The notes: a model not told the origin generated them from the letters alone. Shown: positions 24,154-33,809, counted from the stretch's first letter. The stretch: 64,000 nt of DNA from Pontibacter litorisediminis (GCF_029360645.1 NZ_JARDUA010000004.1:403047-467046); one strand, 5' to 3'. Numbers and translations are program-made.

Positions 24154-27100
24154 CTATAATGTGTATTCTCTTACTTTTCCATTCACGAGCTGCTCTTGCT
24201 GCTGTAGCTTCAGCGCCCCGCGCTTTTTCTTGCCGATCACCCTGTCCTTCAGCTTCTCGTTCAGCAGGTACATCACCGGCACTACCAGCAGGGTAACGAT
24301 GGTCGCAAAACCCAGGCCAAAAATGATGGTCCATGCCAAAGGCCCCCAGAACGCCGCACTGTCGCCTCCCAGGAAGAACCCTGCCTCGAACTCCGTAAAC
24401 AAAGTATAGAAGTTAAGGTTTAAGCCGATTCCCAGGGGGATAAGGCCAAGTATGGTAGCCGTTGCCGTCAGCAACACCGGGTTCAAACGCGTTTTGCCCG
24501 CTTCCACAATCGCCTCCTTCAGCTCCTTGCCCTCACCGAGGAGTATGTCTGTGAACTCCACAATCAGGATACCATTCTTCACCACGATACCAGCCAGCGC
24601 CACAATGCCCACACCAGTCATCACCACCGACACATCCATGCCGAAGATGGAGAAGCCCAGCAGCACACCGATGATCGAGAACAGCACCTCCGAGAGGATG
24701 ATGAACGGCTTTGAGACAGAGTTGAACTGCGTTACCAGTATCAGGAAGATAATGCAGAAAGCCGCCACCAGTGCCACCAACAGGAACTCGAATGTCTCCT
24801 GCTGGTCTTCCTGCTCACCGCCCATACTTATCTCGAAGCCCTCCGGCGTTTCGAAGTTCTGCAGCGACTCTTGTATCTGCTGCACCACCTCGTTAGCATT
24901 GTAGCCATCCAGCACGTTCGACTCCAGTGTAACCACCCGCTTCAGGTTTTTGCGCTTGATGCCGCCATACGTGTTGGTGTACTCCAGCGTAGCCACCGAC
25001 GACAGCGGGATCTGGCGGATCTGGCCAGAGTTCATGTCGCGGTAGGTGATGCGCATGTCCATCAGGGCGTCTATGTTCTCGCGGTACGGCTCGGCGTAAC
25101 GCACCTGTATCGGGTATTCCTCCTCGTCGCGCTTAAACTTGGAGGCTTCCGTGCCGAAAATAGCCGTACGCACCTCCTGCCCGATCTGCCCCGTGCTGAT
25201 GCCCTCGCGGTTGGCGCGCTCGCGGTCTATGTTCACCACGATCTCCGGCTTGCTGTCTTCCAGGTCGGAGCGCAGCTCCTCTATGCCGCCAATCTGCTGC
25301 TGGTCTATGTACTGCTCCACCTGCTTCGAGAGAGCGATCAGTTCCTCAAAGTCCTCGCCGGCGATCTCAATTGAGATCGGCTTGCCCACCGGTGGGCCAT
25401 TCTGCTCCTTGTCCACCGTAATGTTGGTGCCCGGTATGCCCTTCACAGCCTCACGTATGTTGGTCAGGTAATCTGTGGTCGATCTCTCTCCCACACGGTC
25501 TTTATACTCTATAAAGGCAACGGTAACCTTTCCTTTATGAGATTGTGCCGTGGTGGAGCGGTCGTTCTCGTCGCCGGCACCTATGGCTACGTTCGAAATA
25601 ACGGACTCCACATCAGGATTATTCTCACCTATCACACTGTAGACCCGCCGCTCCACAAGCTTAGTAACAGAATCAGTTACAGCCTGATCTGTGCCGATCG
25701 GCATGTTGATGTAAGTATAGACGAAATTGGGCTCACTGCTCGGGAAGAACTCCACCTTTGGCGGACGCACGGCTGTTAAAAACAATGAAAAAATTAATAG
25801 GCCGATGATGCCGAAGAACACCCCGACCGGGCGTTTGCCTACCAGCATCCAGCGCAGCAGCCTTTCGTAGCCTGACATAAAGCGCGGCAGCACCCGCTCC
25901 TGAAAATTGGCGATCATGCCGTTGAGCACGAACTTGTTGAGCAGCACCAGCAGAATGGCCAGTATGATCAGGTTAGCCACGCCATACGATCCGGCGATAT
26001 AGCCTACCACCGCCACCACAAAGCCTACGGCAATCAGAATCCAGAAGAGCTTGCCGCCGCGCCTTGCGGTTGGCTCCGCATCGTGCTTCTTCATGAAAGA
26101 CACGGCAAACACCGGGTTAATGATAAAGGCCACCAGCAACGACGACATCAGCGTGACGATGAGCGTGATCGGGAGGAAGAACATGAACTCGCCCACAATG
26201 CCTGGCCAGAAGGCCAGCGGCAGGAACGGTGCCACTGTGGTAAGCGTACCTGCCAGCACCGGCACAAACACCTCGCCGGCAGCGGCCTTTGCCGACTGCA
26301 CCACGTTCAGGTTAGAGGTGTGGTAGATGCGGTGCGTGTTCTCGATCACCACAATGGCATCATCCACCACAATACCCAGCGCCAGCAGGAACGAGAAGAG
26401 CACGATCATGTTCAGCGAAAAGCCAAAGGTCGGCATCAGGATAAAGGCCAGGAACATAGAGATAGGCACCGACAGTCCCACGAAGATGGCGTTGGTGGTT
26501 CCCATGAAAAACATCAGGATCAGGGTAACCAGTATAAAGCCGATGATGATGGTGTTGATCAGGTCGTTCAGGGTATGGCGCGTTTGGGTAGACTGGTCAC
26601 CCGTGACGGTGATGTTCAGGTCGGCCGGCAGTGTGGCTCCCTGCATCTCCTCTATCGCCTCGTGTACCTTGTCGGAAGCCTCGATCAGGTTCTCGCCGCT
26701 GCGCTTGATCACATTGAGCGTGATCACCGGCTCGTTGCCCAGGCGCGCATAGCTCTCCTGCTCCTCAAAGCCTTCCTTCACCTCGGCGATGTCTCCCAGG
26801 CGGATGTTCGCGCCCCCCAGGGACTTCAGCACGATATCGTTGATACGGTCCGGATCGGTGTACTGGCCCACCACGCGCACCGAGCGCTTGGCCTCGCCCA
26901 CCGTTACGTTGCCGCCCGAGATGGTCATGTTCTCGCGGGCAATGGCCGTGGAGATGTCGTTGAAGGTAACCTGGGCGGCCTGCATTTTGTAGAGGTCCAC
27001 GTTTACCTGCACCTCCTTGTCCAGCGCACCCACCATGTCCACGCGCGTAATCTCCGGGAATGACTCAAAGCGGTCCTGCAGCTCCTCGGCGTAGTCCTTC

Positions 27101-27567
27101 AGCTGGTCCAGGCTATAATTACCCGACACGTTCACGTACATGATCGGGAACTCCGAGAAGTTCACCTCCTGCACGTCCGGCTCACGGGTGAGGTCTGTCG
27201 GCAGGTCGGTGCGGGCCTTGTCCACGGCATCCTTCACCTGCTGCTTCGCGTCCGAAACCTCCACATCAGTGTTAAACTCCACCACGATCATCGAGAAGTC
27301 CTGCATGGAGTTGGAGGTAACCTCCTTCACCCCGGAGATGGCCTTGATCTCCTTCTCGATCGGGCGCGTCACCAGGTTCTCCATATCTGAGGGCGAGGTA
27401 CCCTGGTACACCGTGCTCACGAACATCGTCGGGATTACAATGTCCGGGAAGTTCTCTTTCTGCAGGTTGATGTAAGAGAAGATACCCGCCAGCGTAATGA
27501 TGATGGTAATGATATAGATACTGGTCTTGTTATCGATCGACCAGCTGGTTGGCTTAAACTGTTTCAT
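24154..27567 (-). CDS. RND-family efflux pump permease (AcrB/HAE1-like)
   Basis: A 1137-residue inner membrane proton-driven exporter. TM1 is at about residues 15-35, a first large periplasmic loop to about 335, then TM2-6 with GIVVDDAIVVIENT (the paired aspartates of the proton relay) near residue 405, a second periplasmic loop, and TM8-12 with ALAGIVVKNGILIVEF. A helical insert of about 60 residues after TM6 (RRGGKLFWIL onward) adds length. It pairs with the adaptor 19 bases upstream and with TolC. The start context AAAGTATAAAACT-ATG equals that of the gene at 17773. Substrate not predictable. Confidence 0.95.
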   Translation of the reverse strand: MKQFKPTSWSIDNKTSIYIITIIITLAGIFSYINLQKENFPDIVIPTMFVSTVYQGTSPSDMENLVTRPIEKEIKAISGVKEVTSNSMQDFSMIVVEFNTDVEVSDAKQQVKDAVDKARTDLPTDLTREPDVQEVNFSEFPIMYVNVSGNYSLDQLKDYAEELQDRFESFPEITRVDMVGALDKEVQVNVDLYKMQAAQVTFNDISTAIARENMTISGGNVTVGEAKRSVRVVGQYTDPDRINDIVLKSLGGANIRLGDIAEVKEGFEEQESYARLGNEPVITLNVIKRSGENLIEASDKVHEAIEEMQGATLPADLNITVTGDQSTQTRHTLNDLINTIIIGFILVTLILMFFMGTTNAIFVGLSVPISMFLAFILMPTFGFSLNMIVLFSFLLALGIVVDDAIVVIENTHRIYHTSNLNVVQSAKAAAGEVFVPVLAGTLTTVAPFLPLAFWPGIVGEFMFFLPITLIVTLMSSLLVAFIINPVFAVSFMKKHDAEPTARRGGKLFWILIAVGFVVAVVGYIAGSYGVANLIILAILLVLLNKFVLNGMIANFQERVLPRFMSGYERLLRWMLVGKRPVGVFFGIIGLLIFSLFLTAVRPPKVEFFPSSEPNFVYTYINMPIGTDQAVTDSVTKLVERRVYSVIGENNPDVESVISNVAIGAGDENDRSTTAQSHKGKVTVAFIEYKDRVGERSTTDYLTNIREAVKGIPGTNITVDKEQNGPPVGKPISIEIAGEDFEELIALSKQVEQYIDQQQIGGIEELRSDLEDSKPEIVVNIDRERANREGISTGQIGQEVRTAIFGTEASKFKRDEEEYPIQVRYAEPYRENIDALMDMRITYRDMNSGQIRQIPLSSVATLEYTNTYGGIKRKNLKRVVTLESNVLDGYNANEVVQQIQESLQNFETPEGFEISMGGEQEDQQETFEFLLVALVAAFCIIFLILVTQFNSVSKPFIILSEVLFSIIGVLLGFSIFGMDVSVVMTGVGIVALAGIVVKNGILIVEFTDILLGEGKELKEAIVEAGKTRLNPVLLTATATILGLIPLGIGLNLNFYTLFTEFEAGFFLGGDSAAFWGPLAWTIIFGLGFATIVTLLVVPVMYLLNEKLKDRVIGKKKRGALKLQQQEQLVNGKVREYTL

Positions 27568-27586
27568 AGTTTTATACTTTTAGGTA

Positions 27587-28738
27587 TTACTTCTGCGTCA
27601 GACTGCTCTCGGCAAACACCACCGGCTGCCCCTCGTTCACGTTCTGGTAGCCTGCCGTAATCACTCTGTCTTCCGCAGAAAGGCCGCTCAACACCTCCAC
27701 TTGCCCGCCGTAGCTCAGGCCTGTTTTAATCTCCTTGCGGGTGGCCACATACTCGTTGCCCTTCTTCTGGGCCACGTATACATAGCTCGATTTCTCGTCT
27801 TTTTGCACCAGGTTTACCGGCAGCGTTACCACGCCTTCGTTCTTGTAGTCCTGGATGCGCACCACAGCCACCATGTTCGGGCGCAGCGCAATGTCGGAGC
27901 CGTTCTTCAGGCGCAGCTCCACGGTAAAGGTGCGGCTGGTGGGGTCTATGAAGCTGCTCACCACCTCCACGCGGGTCTGCACCTCCTTCTTCAGGTCCGG
28001 GAAGTATACCACAGCCTCGTCGCCTTGGCTGATCTTGTCCTGGTAGGCCTCCGATACCTCGGCCACGATCTTGCCGCCCTGCAGGTTCACCACCCGGATG
28101 ATGCCCACACCCGGCGCCACGGCCTCCCCGGTGTTTGGTCGCACCTCGTCTACCACACCGCTGATCGGGGCTTTGATGTTATACTGGTCGCGCTGCTGCT
28201 GCAGGGCTGCCAGGTTTCGCTCCAGGGCCTCCTTGTTGTTCTTGGCCGTGAGGTACTGCATCTCGGTGCCTATTTTCTGGTCCCAGAGGTTCTGCTGCTT
28301 CTCGTAGGCCACACGGGCCAGGTCGAGGCGGGTTTTCACTTCGGCAATACTTTGCTCCAGCACCTGGGCATCAATGGTGGCCATGGTCTGCCCCTTCGAC
28401 ACGCGGTCGCCGCGCTCCACGCGCACGCTCGTCAGCACGCCCGGCACTTTAGCGCTCACCAGCACGTTCTGCGTAAAGTCCACGCGGCCCTGTACCTCCA
28501 GGTAGTGGCGGAAAGTATCCTGCGCCAGCGCGGTTACCGATACCGGCACGGTTTTCTGCTGCACGGCCACTGTTTTTCCGTCGGCCTTCAGCTCATTCTC
28601 CAGTTTCTCTATCTGCGCCTGTAGCTCGGCCTGCTGGCCCTTCAGTTCATCCAAACGGGCTTGCTTATCATCCGCGCCACCGCAGGAGGCCAGGCCCAGT
28701 AAAAGTATAAGAGATGCTGATGCTATGATTCGGTTCAT
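27587..28738 (-). CDS. RND efflux periplasmic adaptor (membrane fusion lipoprotein)
   Basis: A 383-residue lipoprotein with lipobox LASC (cysteine at residue 19), an immediate coiled-coil segment (about residues 24-52), and then the barrel-sandwich hybrid (VSAKVPGVLTSVRVERGDRVSKGQ), an alpha-hairpin, the second lipoyl half (IKAPISGVVDEVRPNTGEAV), a beta-barrel and a membrane-proximal domain. It links the RND pump to the outer membrane channel. Gaps of 19 and 33 bases to its neighbours place it in the operon. The coiled coil before the first lipoyl half is an extra not seen in AcrA. Confidence 0.95.
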   Translation of the reverse strand: MNRIIASASLILLLGLASCGGADDKQARLDELKGQQAELQAQIEKLENELKADGKTVAVQQKTVPVSVTALAQDTFRHYLEVQGRVDFTQNVLVSAKVPGVLTSVRVERGDRVSKGQTMATIDAQVLEQSIAEVKTRLDLARVAYEKQQNLWDQKIGTEMQYLTAKNNKEALERNLAALQQQRDQYNIKAPISGVVDEVRPNTGEAVAPGVGIIRVVNLQGGKIVAEVSEAYQDKISQGDEAVVYFPDLKKEVQTRVEVVSSFIDPTSRTFTVELRLKNGSDIALRPNMVAVVRIQDYKNEGVVTLPVNLVQKDEKSSYVYVAQKKGNEYVATRKEIKTGLSYGGQVEVLSGLSAEDRVITAGYQNVNEGQPVVFAESSLTQK

Positions 28739-28771
28739 GGTGTAGTAGTAAGATTGGTTTTTTCGATAGTT

Positions 28772-30145
28772 TTATTTTACAAGTAGCGTTCCGGTGGCCT
28801 TCTCCAGGTTTACCTTCGCGATGAGGGCATCGTACATGGCAGCGTAGTAGTTGGTTTGGGCCTCGCGCAGGTCGGTTTCAGCGGTTACCACCTCCAGGTT
28901 GGAGCCTATCCCCTCCTGAAACTTGATCTTGGCCACGCGCGCGATGTCCTCGGCCAGTGCCAGGTTCTCCTGCTGCGCCTTCAGCACATCCAGGGCGTTC
29001 GTGAGTTCGGTGGAGGCCTGCTCCAGCTCCAGGTCTATACTTTGGCGCAGCGTCTCGAAGCCGAGCTTGGCGTTATCCAGCGTCACCTTGCTCTGCTGTA
29101 TCTGGTAGTGCTTGCGCAAACCATCGAAGATCGGCACCTGGAGCTGTGCGCCCACGTAGCCGTACTCCAGGTAATTGCGGGTGGTGGTGATTTCTTTGAA
29201 CTCGTTGCTGGCGGCGTTATAGCCGTAGCGGGCGTTTAAGTGTAGTTTCGGCAGATAGCCGGAGCGGATGTTGCGCAAATCCAGCTCGGCCAGGCTCTGC
29301 TGCGTCTCCAGCAAAGAATACTCGATGCGGTTGCTATAGTTGAAGTTCTGCGGGTGCAGCTGGCTCATGTCGATGTCCACCTCTTCCAGTTTATCGGTCA
29401 GCAGCACCGGCTGCTTCTGCGATAGCCCCATCTGGAACTTGAGCAGGTTTTCGCTCAGCTGCAGCAGGCGCTGCGTTTTCTGCTGCTCCACCTTCAGGTT
29501 GTTCAGCTGCACGCGCAGGCGGTCCACATCCAGCTTCTCGGCCACGCCGTTCTCAAACATCACCTGTGTCTGGAACAGCAAAGTATCCAGGCGGGTGATG
29601 TTCTGCTCCAGCAGCGCCATGCGCTCCCCGCTCACCAGCACGCTGTAATAGGCCTTGCTCACCTGCTCGGCCACCTCAATCTCGCTTTGGGCAGTAGTTT
29701 TGCGCGACAGCTCGGTATAGGTCTTCGCCGCCTTCAGGCCTATCAGGTAGGAGCCGTCGAACAGCAGCTGGCTGGCCGTTATGGTGGCATTGCTGGTATA
29801 GGCCGGGGTGAAGGTTACCGGCACAAAGGTGCCGGGCTGCGGCGAGTTAGGGTCGTCGGGGTCGTTGAAAAACTCTGCCGGCAGAAAGCTCTGCTGCTGC
29901 ACAAAGTTATCGCCCGTCTCCAGCGCCGCGTTTATCTGCGGCAGGCCCATGGCGCGTATTTCGCCCACCTTGGCTTTGGCGCTGCGCTCCTCGTTACGGG
30001 TGGCCTGCAGGCTGGCACGGTGCTGCATGGCGTACTCTATACTTTCCTGCAGGCTCAGGCGCATGGGCTCCTGCTGCTGCCCCTGCGCAAAGCTGCCGCC
30101 GCACAAGGTAAGTATGGCTAAAAGCAGGCTAATCTGTTTTTTCAT
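28772..30145 (-). CDS. TolC-family outer membrane efflux protein
   Basis: A 457-residue outer membrane channel protein. The signal peptide ends near FAQ|GQQ. Two repeats of long helices with S-x-x-E-A-x-x-x-x-x-x-L patterns (SLQESIEYAMQHRASL; later IEYSLLETQQSLAELDLRNIRSGYLPKLHLNARYGY) are typical of TolC/OEP. It forms the exit duct of the pump encoded downstream. The gap to the regulator gene upstream is 32 bases. Confidence 0.94.
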   Translation of the reverse strand: MKKQISLLLAILTLCGGSFAQGQQQEPMRLSLQESIEYAMQHRASLQATRNEERSAKAKVGEIRAMGLPQINAALETGDNFVQQQSFLPAEFFNDPDDPNSPQPGTFVPVTFTPAYTSNATITASQLLFDGSYLIGLKAAKTYTELSRKTTAQSEIEVAEQVSKAYYSVLVSGERMALLEQNITRLDTLLFQTQVMFENGVAEKLDVDRLRVQLNNLKVEQQKTQRLLQLSENLLKFQMGLSQKQPVLLTDKLEEVDIDMSQLHPQNFNYSNRIEYSLLETQQSLAELDLRNIRSGYLPKLHLNARYGYNAASNEFKEITTTRNYLEYGYVGAQLQVPIFDGLRKHYQIQQSKVTLDNAKLGFETLRQSIDLELEQASTELTNALDVLKAQQENLALAEDIARVAKIKFQEGIGSNLEVVTAETDLREAQTNYYAAMYDALIAKVNLEKATGTLLVK

Positions 30146-30177
30146 AATTTATTTTGATTGGTGGTAGTAGGTAGTAA

Positions 30178-30810
30178 TTATTCTTCTTCGGTTACTTGCT
30201 TGTACTGGTTGATCAGTTTATGCCCCTTTAGCGTTGCCATTCCCAGCATGTAATGCTCCAGCACCGCCAACTGCACCTGCTTTATGTCAAACTCGTGCGG
30301 CGGGTATACTTCCGGGTTAAAGGGCAGCTCGATCAGGGCCAGGCGCATGCGGGCCATCACCTCCACATCCAGGTCTTGGCGGAACAGGCCTTCCTGCATT
30401 CCCCGCTCAATGTTGCCTTTCACGATACCGAGCATAAAGCTGTTCTTGTGCTGCATCCAGAGCTCCCAGCTGTCGCGGTGGTACTTCTGCAGGTCGTGGA
30501 AAACGGAAGGGTGAATCACGGAAAAGACCTTCTTTGTCAGTTGGATGATCTGGAAGAGCTCGTCAATGGCGTTGTCGGCCCGGTCCACAAAGCACACGCA
30601 ATCGCTTTGCAGTGTTTTCAGGTAAGCCATGGTGGAGTCGTACACCACCTGGTCTTTGTTCTTAAACCACTTGTAAAGCGTTTTCTTGGACATGGCCAGG
30701 TGCTGGGCAATGTCGTCCATAGACACGCTTTTTATGCCGCGCTGGCAAAACATGCTAAACGCCGCCTGCAGTATCTTCTTCTGAGTATCTGTTCTTTCTG
30801 CTGTCTCCAT
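30178..30810 (-). CDS. TetR/AcrR-family transcriptional regulator
   Basis: A 210-residue regulator, first gene of the efflux operon. The N-terminal helix-turn-helix runs from about residue 10 to 56 (ILQAAFSMFCQRGIKSVSMDDIAQHLAMSKKTLYKWFKNKDQ). The C-terminal helical ligand domain is not classifiable, as expected. Because it is co-directional and first in the operon, it most likely represses its own operon and is released by a substrate of the pump. A palindromic candidate operator lies 25-52 bases before the ATG. Confidence 0.92.
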   Translation of the reverse strand: METAERTDTQKKILQAAFSMFCQRGIKSVSMDDIAQHLAMSKKTLYKWFKNKDQVVYDSTMAYLKTLQSDCVCFVDRADNAIDELFQIIQLTKKVFSVIHPSVFHDLQKYHRDSWELWMQHKNSFMLGIVKGNIERGMQEGLFRQDLDVEVMARMRLALIELPFNPEVYPPHEFDIKQVQLAVLEHYMLGMATLKGHKLINQYKQVTEEE

Positions 30811-30834
30811 ACCTTAAATGCGGGGCAAAACTAT

Positions 30835-30862
30835 GGAAACAATTTTCATTTCAAAAGTTTCC
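30835..30862. promoter_or_regulatory. candidate TetR operator of the efflux operon
   Basis: GGAAAC at 30835-30840 and GTTTCC at 30857-30862 form an inverted repeat with 16 bases between, inside an AT-rich 28-base block upstream of the tetR-like gene. The arm length and span are in the range of TetR-family sites. Evidence is by symmetry and position only. Confidence 0.45.
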
Positions 30863-31078
30863 TGCCTGTAATTTAGTTAACAACAGACGTTATACAATGT
30901 TCTTATCTGGCTTAATTACAAGCATTTGTGATTGATGATGTGCCCGTGCCAGCTACAGGTTTTTAGACGAACAGCGGTGTTATATAGACAAACTCACGTG
31001 AAAAGTATAGCAATACTTGTCCGTGCTTCATCCAAAGAAAAGCAGCCGGCACAGCAGGTTTATACTGTTAAATTTTTG

Positions 31079-31822
31079 TTAAATGCCTAGCACTTGCCGT
31101 AGCTTGCTGTAGCCGCTGCGGCTTAGCGGTATGCGCACCCCGGTCTTGAGCAGGGCCAGGTGGCTGTCTTTCTCCAGGGGCTCTATGCGGGTGAGTTGGG
31201 TGAGGGGGATGATGTAGGAACGGTGCACGCGCACGAATTGCTTCGGGTCCAGCACGCGCTCGTAGTAGCTCATGGTCTTCTTCTTCAGGAAGAGGCCCTC
31301 GGAAGTATGCACCTTCACATAATCATCGTAGGCCTCCAGGTATAAAACGTCCCGTACAGGTATAATGCGGATGTCGTTGGCAGCCTTTACCACGATGCGC
31401 AGCTGCTCCTCGGGCTGTTTGGCGGGCACCTCGCTCAGGTCCCCGGCCTTGCTTTCCGCAGTTGTGGCGCCTCGTTTCTGCAACCATTTTTTCAGGGCGG
31501 CATCAAAGCGCTGCTGGCTGAAGGGCTTGAGCAGGTAATCCACGGCGTTGGCCTCAAAGGCCTTCAGGGCGTACTCGTCATAAGCGGTGGTAAAAATTAC
31601 GCCCGGCGCCTGCTCCACCAGTTCCAGCATCTCAAAGCCGTTTATCTTGGGCATCTGTATGTCCAGGAAAATCAGGTCAGGCTGGTGCTGCTGTATAGCC
31701 TTTACGCCTTCAAACCCGTCGCCGCACTCCTGCACCACCTGTATCTCCGGGTGCTGCTGCAGGTACTCCACCACAATACTGCGGGCCAGGGGCTCATCGT
31801 CTATAACTAAACATTTAATCAT
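31079..31822 (-). CDS. LytTR-family response regulator
   Basis: A 247-residue two-component regulator. The receiver domain (residues 1-120) shows the acidic pair DDEP, the phosphorylated aspartate in IFLDIQMP (near residue 54) and the switch lysine in LLKPF. The C-terminal LytTR domain (about 148-246) has EAYDDYVKVH and the FVRVHRSYI DNA-binding stretch. The ATG at 31822 overlaps the kinase stop by eight bases, giving translational coupling. The linker of about 28 residues is rich in Ala/Glu. Confidence 0.94.
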   Translation of the reverse strand: MIKCLVIDDEPLARSIVVEYLQQHPEIQVVQECGDGFEGVKAIQQHQPDLIFLDIQMPKINGFEMLELVEQAPGVIFTTAYDEYALKAFEANAVDYLLKPFSQQRFDAALKKWLQKRGATTAESKAGDLSEVPAKQPEEQLRIVVKAANDIRIIPVRDVLYLEAYDDYVKVHTSEGLFLKKKTMSYYERVLDPKQFVRVHRSYIIPLTQLTRIEPLEKDSHLALLKTGVRIPLSRSGYSKLRQVLGI

Positions 31823-32843
31823 TTTTCTGTGGGATTTTAATGCTGGTGACAAACTGGTTCTCCTCCTGCCGCGTCTGCAGCAGGTCTTGCCGGGCGTAGA
31901 GCAGGTACAGGCGGCGCTGCACAGAGCTAAGGCCGAAGCCGGTGCCGCGCTGTGGGCGTGTGGTGGCGGGGTCGTAGGGGTTCTGCACCTGCAGCAGCAG
32001 CTGATGATCCTGGGCGGTGGCTTTTATGCTGATCACGGTATCCCCCACGGTATCGTAAAGGCCGAACTTAATGGCATTTTCCACTACAGGCTGCAGCAGC
32101 AGGGCCGGCAGGCGCATGTTCATTGTTTCATCTTGTACTTCAATGGCAGTTTGCAGGCGGTGCCCGAAGCGCACCTTCTCTATTTCCAGGTAAAGCTCCA
32201 ATTGCTGCAGCTCATCGGAGAGGCTTACCTGTTGCTGATTGTCCTTGCGCAGGGTGCCGCGCAGGAAATCGGAAAGCTGCTGTATCATTCTACGGGCCTG
32301 CTCCGGCCGCGCCACCACCAGCGCCGAGATGGAGTTAAGGCTGTTGAACAGGAAGTGGGGCTGCAGCTGCTGCCGCAAGGTATGCAGCTCTGCCTCACGG
32401 GCTAGTTTCTCGGCGGCGGCGCGGCGCTGCTCATCCTGCTGCCTTTCTAAGGTATAAAACCAGAACCAACTCAGCAGCAAGAGCAGCAGCACCATCAGCC
32501 AGGTAAACACGAAGCGCACCGCCAGCGTGGCGTCCACAAAGTCCAGGTACACCACATCCCCCTTAAACGCCCGGGTGGTAGCCCAGTAAAAAACCACTGT
32601 GCTGAGGGCTGCCAGGCCCATGCTCCAGCCCAGCAGATAGGCAGCCTCGCGTATACTTGGCTGGTAGTAGCGCAGGCCGGTGCCCATGGCGTAGCCGCCA
32701 GCAGCAAGCAGCAGGTTGGTGAGCAGCGCGTCCGATGCAGCCACTGGCAGGCTAAAGCCCACCGACCACAGCAGCGCCGTCTGCACCGCCGCCCACAGCA
32801 GCGCCCACCCTAGGTAAGCAAGTATAACGCGGCTCGGAGACAT
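31815..32843 (-). CDS. LytS-like sensor histidine kinase
   Basis: A 342-residue membrane kinase. Four hydrophobic helices (about residues 5-130) form the sensor, followed by a short coiled coil (LERQQDEQRRAAAEKLAREAELHTLRQQ) and the His_kinase domain with the phosphorylated histidine in LQPHFLFNSLNSISAL, then an ATPase domain with VVENAIKFG and GTGFGLSSVQRRL. Its partner regulator overlaps its end. The leader before its ATG is the ACTCT-rich repeat also found before the DoxX gene. A LiaF-like gene precedes it. Confidence 0.93.
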   Translation of the reverse strand: MSPSRVILAYLGWALLWAAVQTALLWSVGFSLPVAASDALLTNLLLAAGGYAMGTGLRYYQPSIREAAYLLGWSMGLAALSTVVFYWATTRAFKGDVVYLDFVDATLAVRFVFTWLMVLLLLLLSWFWFYTLERQQDEQRRAAAEKLAREAELHTLRQQLQPHFLFNSLNSISALVVARPEQARRMIQQLSDFLRGTLRKDNQQQVSLSDELQQLELYLEIEKVRFGHRLQTAIEVQDETMNMRLPALLLQPVVENAIKFGLYDTVGDTVISIKATAQDHQLLLQVQNPYDPATTRPQRGTGFGLSSVQRRLYLLYARQDLLQTRQEENQFVTSIKIPQKND

Positions 32844-32911
32844 GCTTTAGAGTTAGAGAGTTTAGGAGTCAAAGAGTTTTAGAGTTTAACAGAGACACAA
32901 TTTGTTGTGTC
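32844..32911 (-). repeat. ACTCT-rich leader and small hairpin before the kinase gene
   Basis: Minus strand 32890-32844 is built of AAACTCT-type units ending just before the ATG and is nearly the same as 15055-15106. Next to it, 32894-32911 is a perfect 7-bp palindrome GACACAA-TTTG-TTGTGTC that could be a protein site or an attenuator between the LiaF-like gene and the kinase. Confidence 0.5.
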
Positions 32912-32969
32912 TTTATAGTTAAGGAACCAGGTATCGGATAACGAACAACCGGTAACGAGTAGCGATACT

Positions 32970-33809
32970 TTAGTAGCTCTTGATGTTGAGGCCTCCGAAG
33001 AGTGTGGTGCCTTTTAGAATAAGCACTTTGCTTGGGTCAAAGCCGTCAGGCAACATCGGGCGTTTGTCTTCCACGCCGCCCAGTATGGCCACCATTTCGG
33101 ACTTTACCTGCCAGTGCGGCGGGATGATCAGGGTGGTTCCGCCAAAGATCTGCGTGGCCTCCAGCACAACCGGGTGCTGTATGTCCGCCTGGCTTAGGTT
33201 AAGTTCGGTTCCGCCAAACACGCTCACCACTTCTCCTCCCAAAAAGTTCTTGGAAACGATGTTCTTCTTGATGCCCCCAAGGATGGCGGTGGCGTCCACA
33301 ATGTCTTCGGTAGAGTAGGTGGTGTCGGTGTAGCTGTCTGCGTAAGGGCCGCTGCCAGGTTCTTTGCTCTCGGTATAGCGGTCGTAAGGCTCGTGCCCAG
33401 GGCCTTTGTCGGATGCCGGCGGGCTGAGGCGATGGCTGTAACGGTTGCGCGGCTTCAGCATCACCCATAAGCCAATACCGATCAGCAGGATGGGCCAGAA
33501 GTAGATGCGCAGGTTAAAGCCTGCCACCAGGTCGTTTATCAGGAAGATTGTTCCGATCAGCACCAGCACCAGCCAGCCCGATTTTCTAAAGTTATGCCGG
33601 AAGCCCACAAAGAGGCCGATCACGATCAGCAGCATCTGCCAGGAAAAGACCCAGTAAGGCAGGAAGAAGATGTTGAGTTTGGAGGCAAGTATCGTAACGC
33701 CTACCGCAATCAGCAGCAAGCCTGCCATTACTTTGCCTCTGGAGCCGCCACGCTGCTCGGGCCAGTTATCGCCGTAGTGGCTGTTTGGGACTTGGTTTCT
33801 GTTTTCCAT
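32970..33809 (-). CDS. LiaF-like cell-wall stress membrane protein
   Basis: A 279-residue protein with four membrane helices at about residues 27-128 (the LiaF transmembrane domain, KVMAGLLLIAVGVTILASKL onward) and a C-terminal beta-helix-like soluble domain with repeated strands SVFGGTEL, QIFGGTTLII, AILGGVEDKRP and TLFGGLNIKSY, as in the LiaF-like C-terminal domain. In other bacteria LiaF holds back a sensor kinase; here a LytS-type kinase and LytTR regulator follow, so a signal chain for envelope stress is inferred. The gap to the kinase gene is 126 bases. Confidence 0.88.
   Translation of the reverse strand: MENRNQVPNSHYGDNWPEQRGGSRGKVMAGLLLIAVGVTILASKLNIFFLPYWVFSWQMLLIVIGLFVGFRHNFRKSGWLVLVLIGTIFLINDLVAGFNLRIYFWPILLIGIGLWVMLKPRNRYSHRLSPPASDKGPGHEPYDRYTESKEPGSGPYADSYTDTTYSTEDIVDATAILGGIKKNIVSKNFLGGEVVSVFGGTELNLSQADIQHPVVLEATQIFGGTTLIIPPHWQVKSEMVAILGGVEDKRPMLPDGFDPSKVLILKGTTLFGGLNIKSY

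Noticed and set aside
26083..27063. Open frame of 326 codons opposite the RND pump gene
   Set aside because: Composition is that of an antisense shadow (histidine/arginine-rich) and the pump frame is intact.
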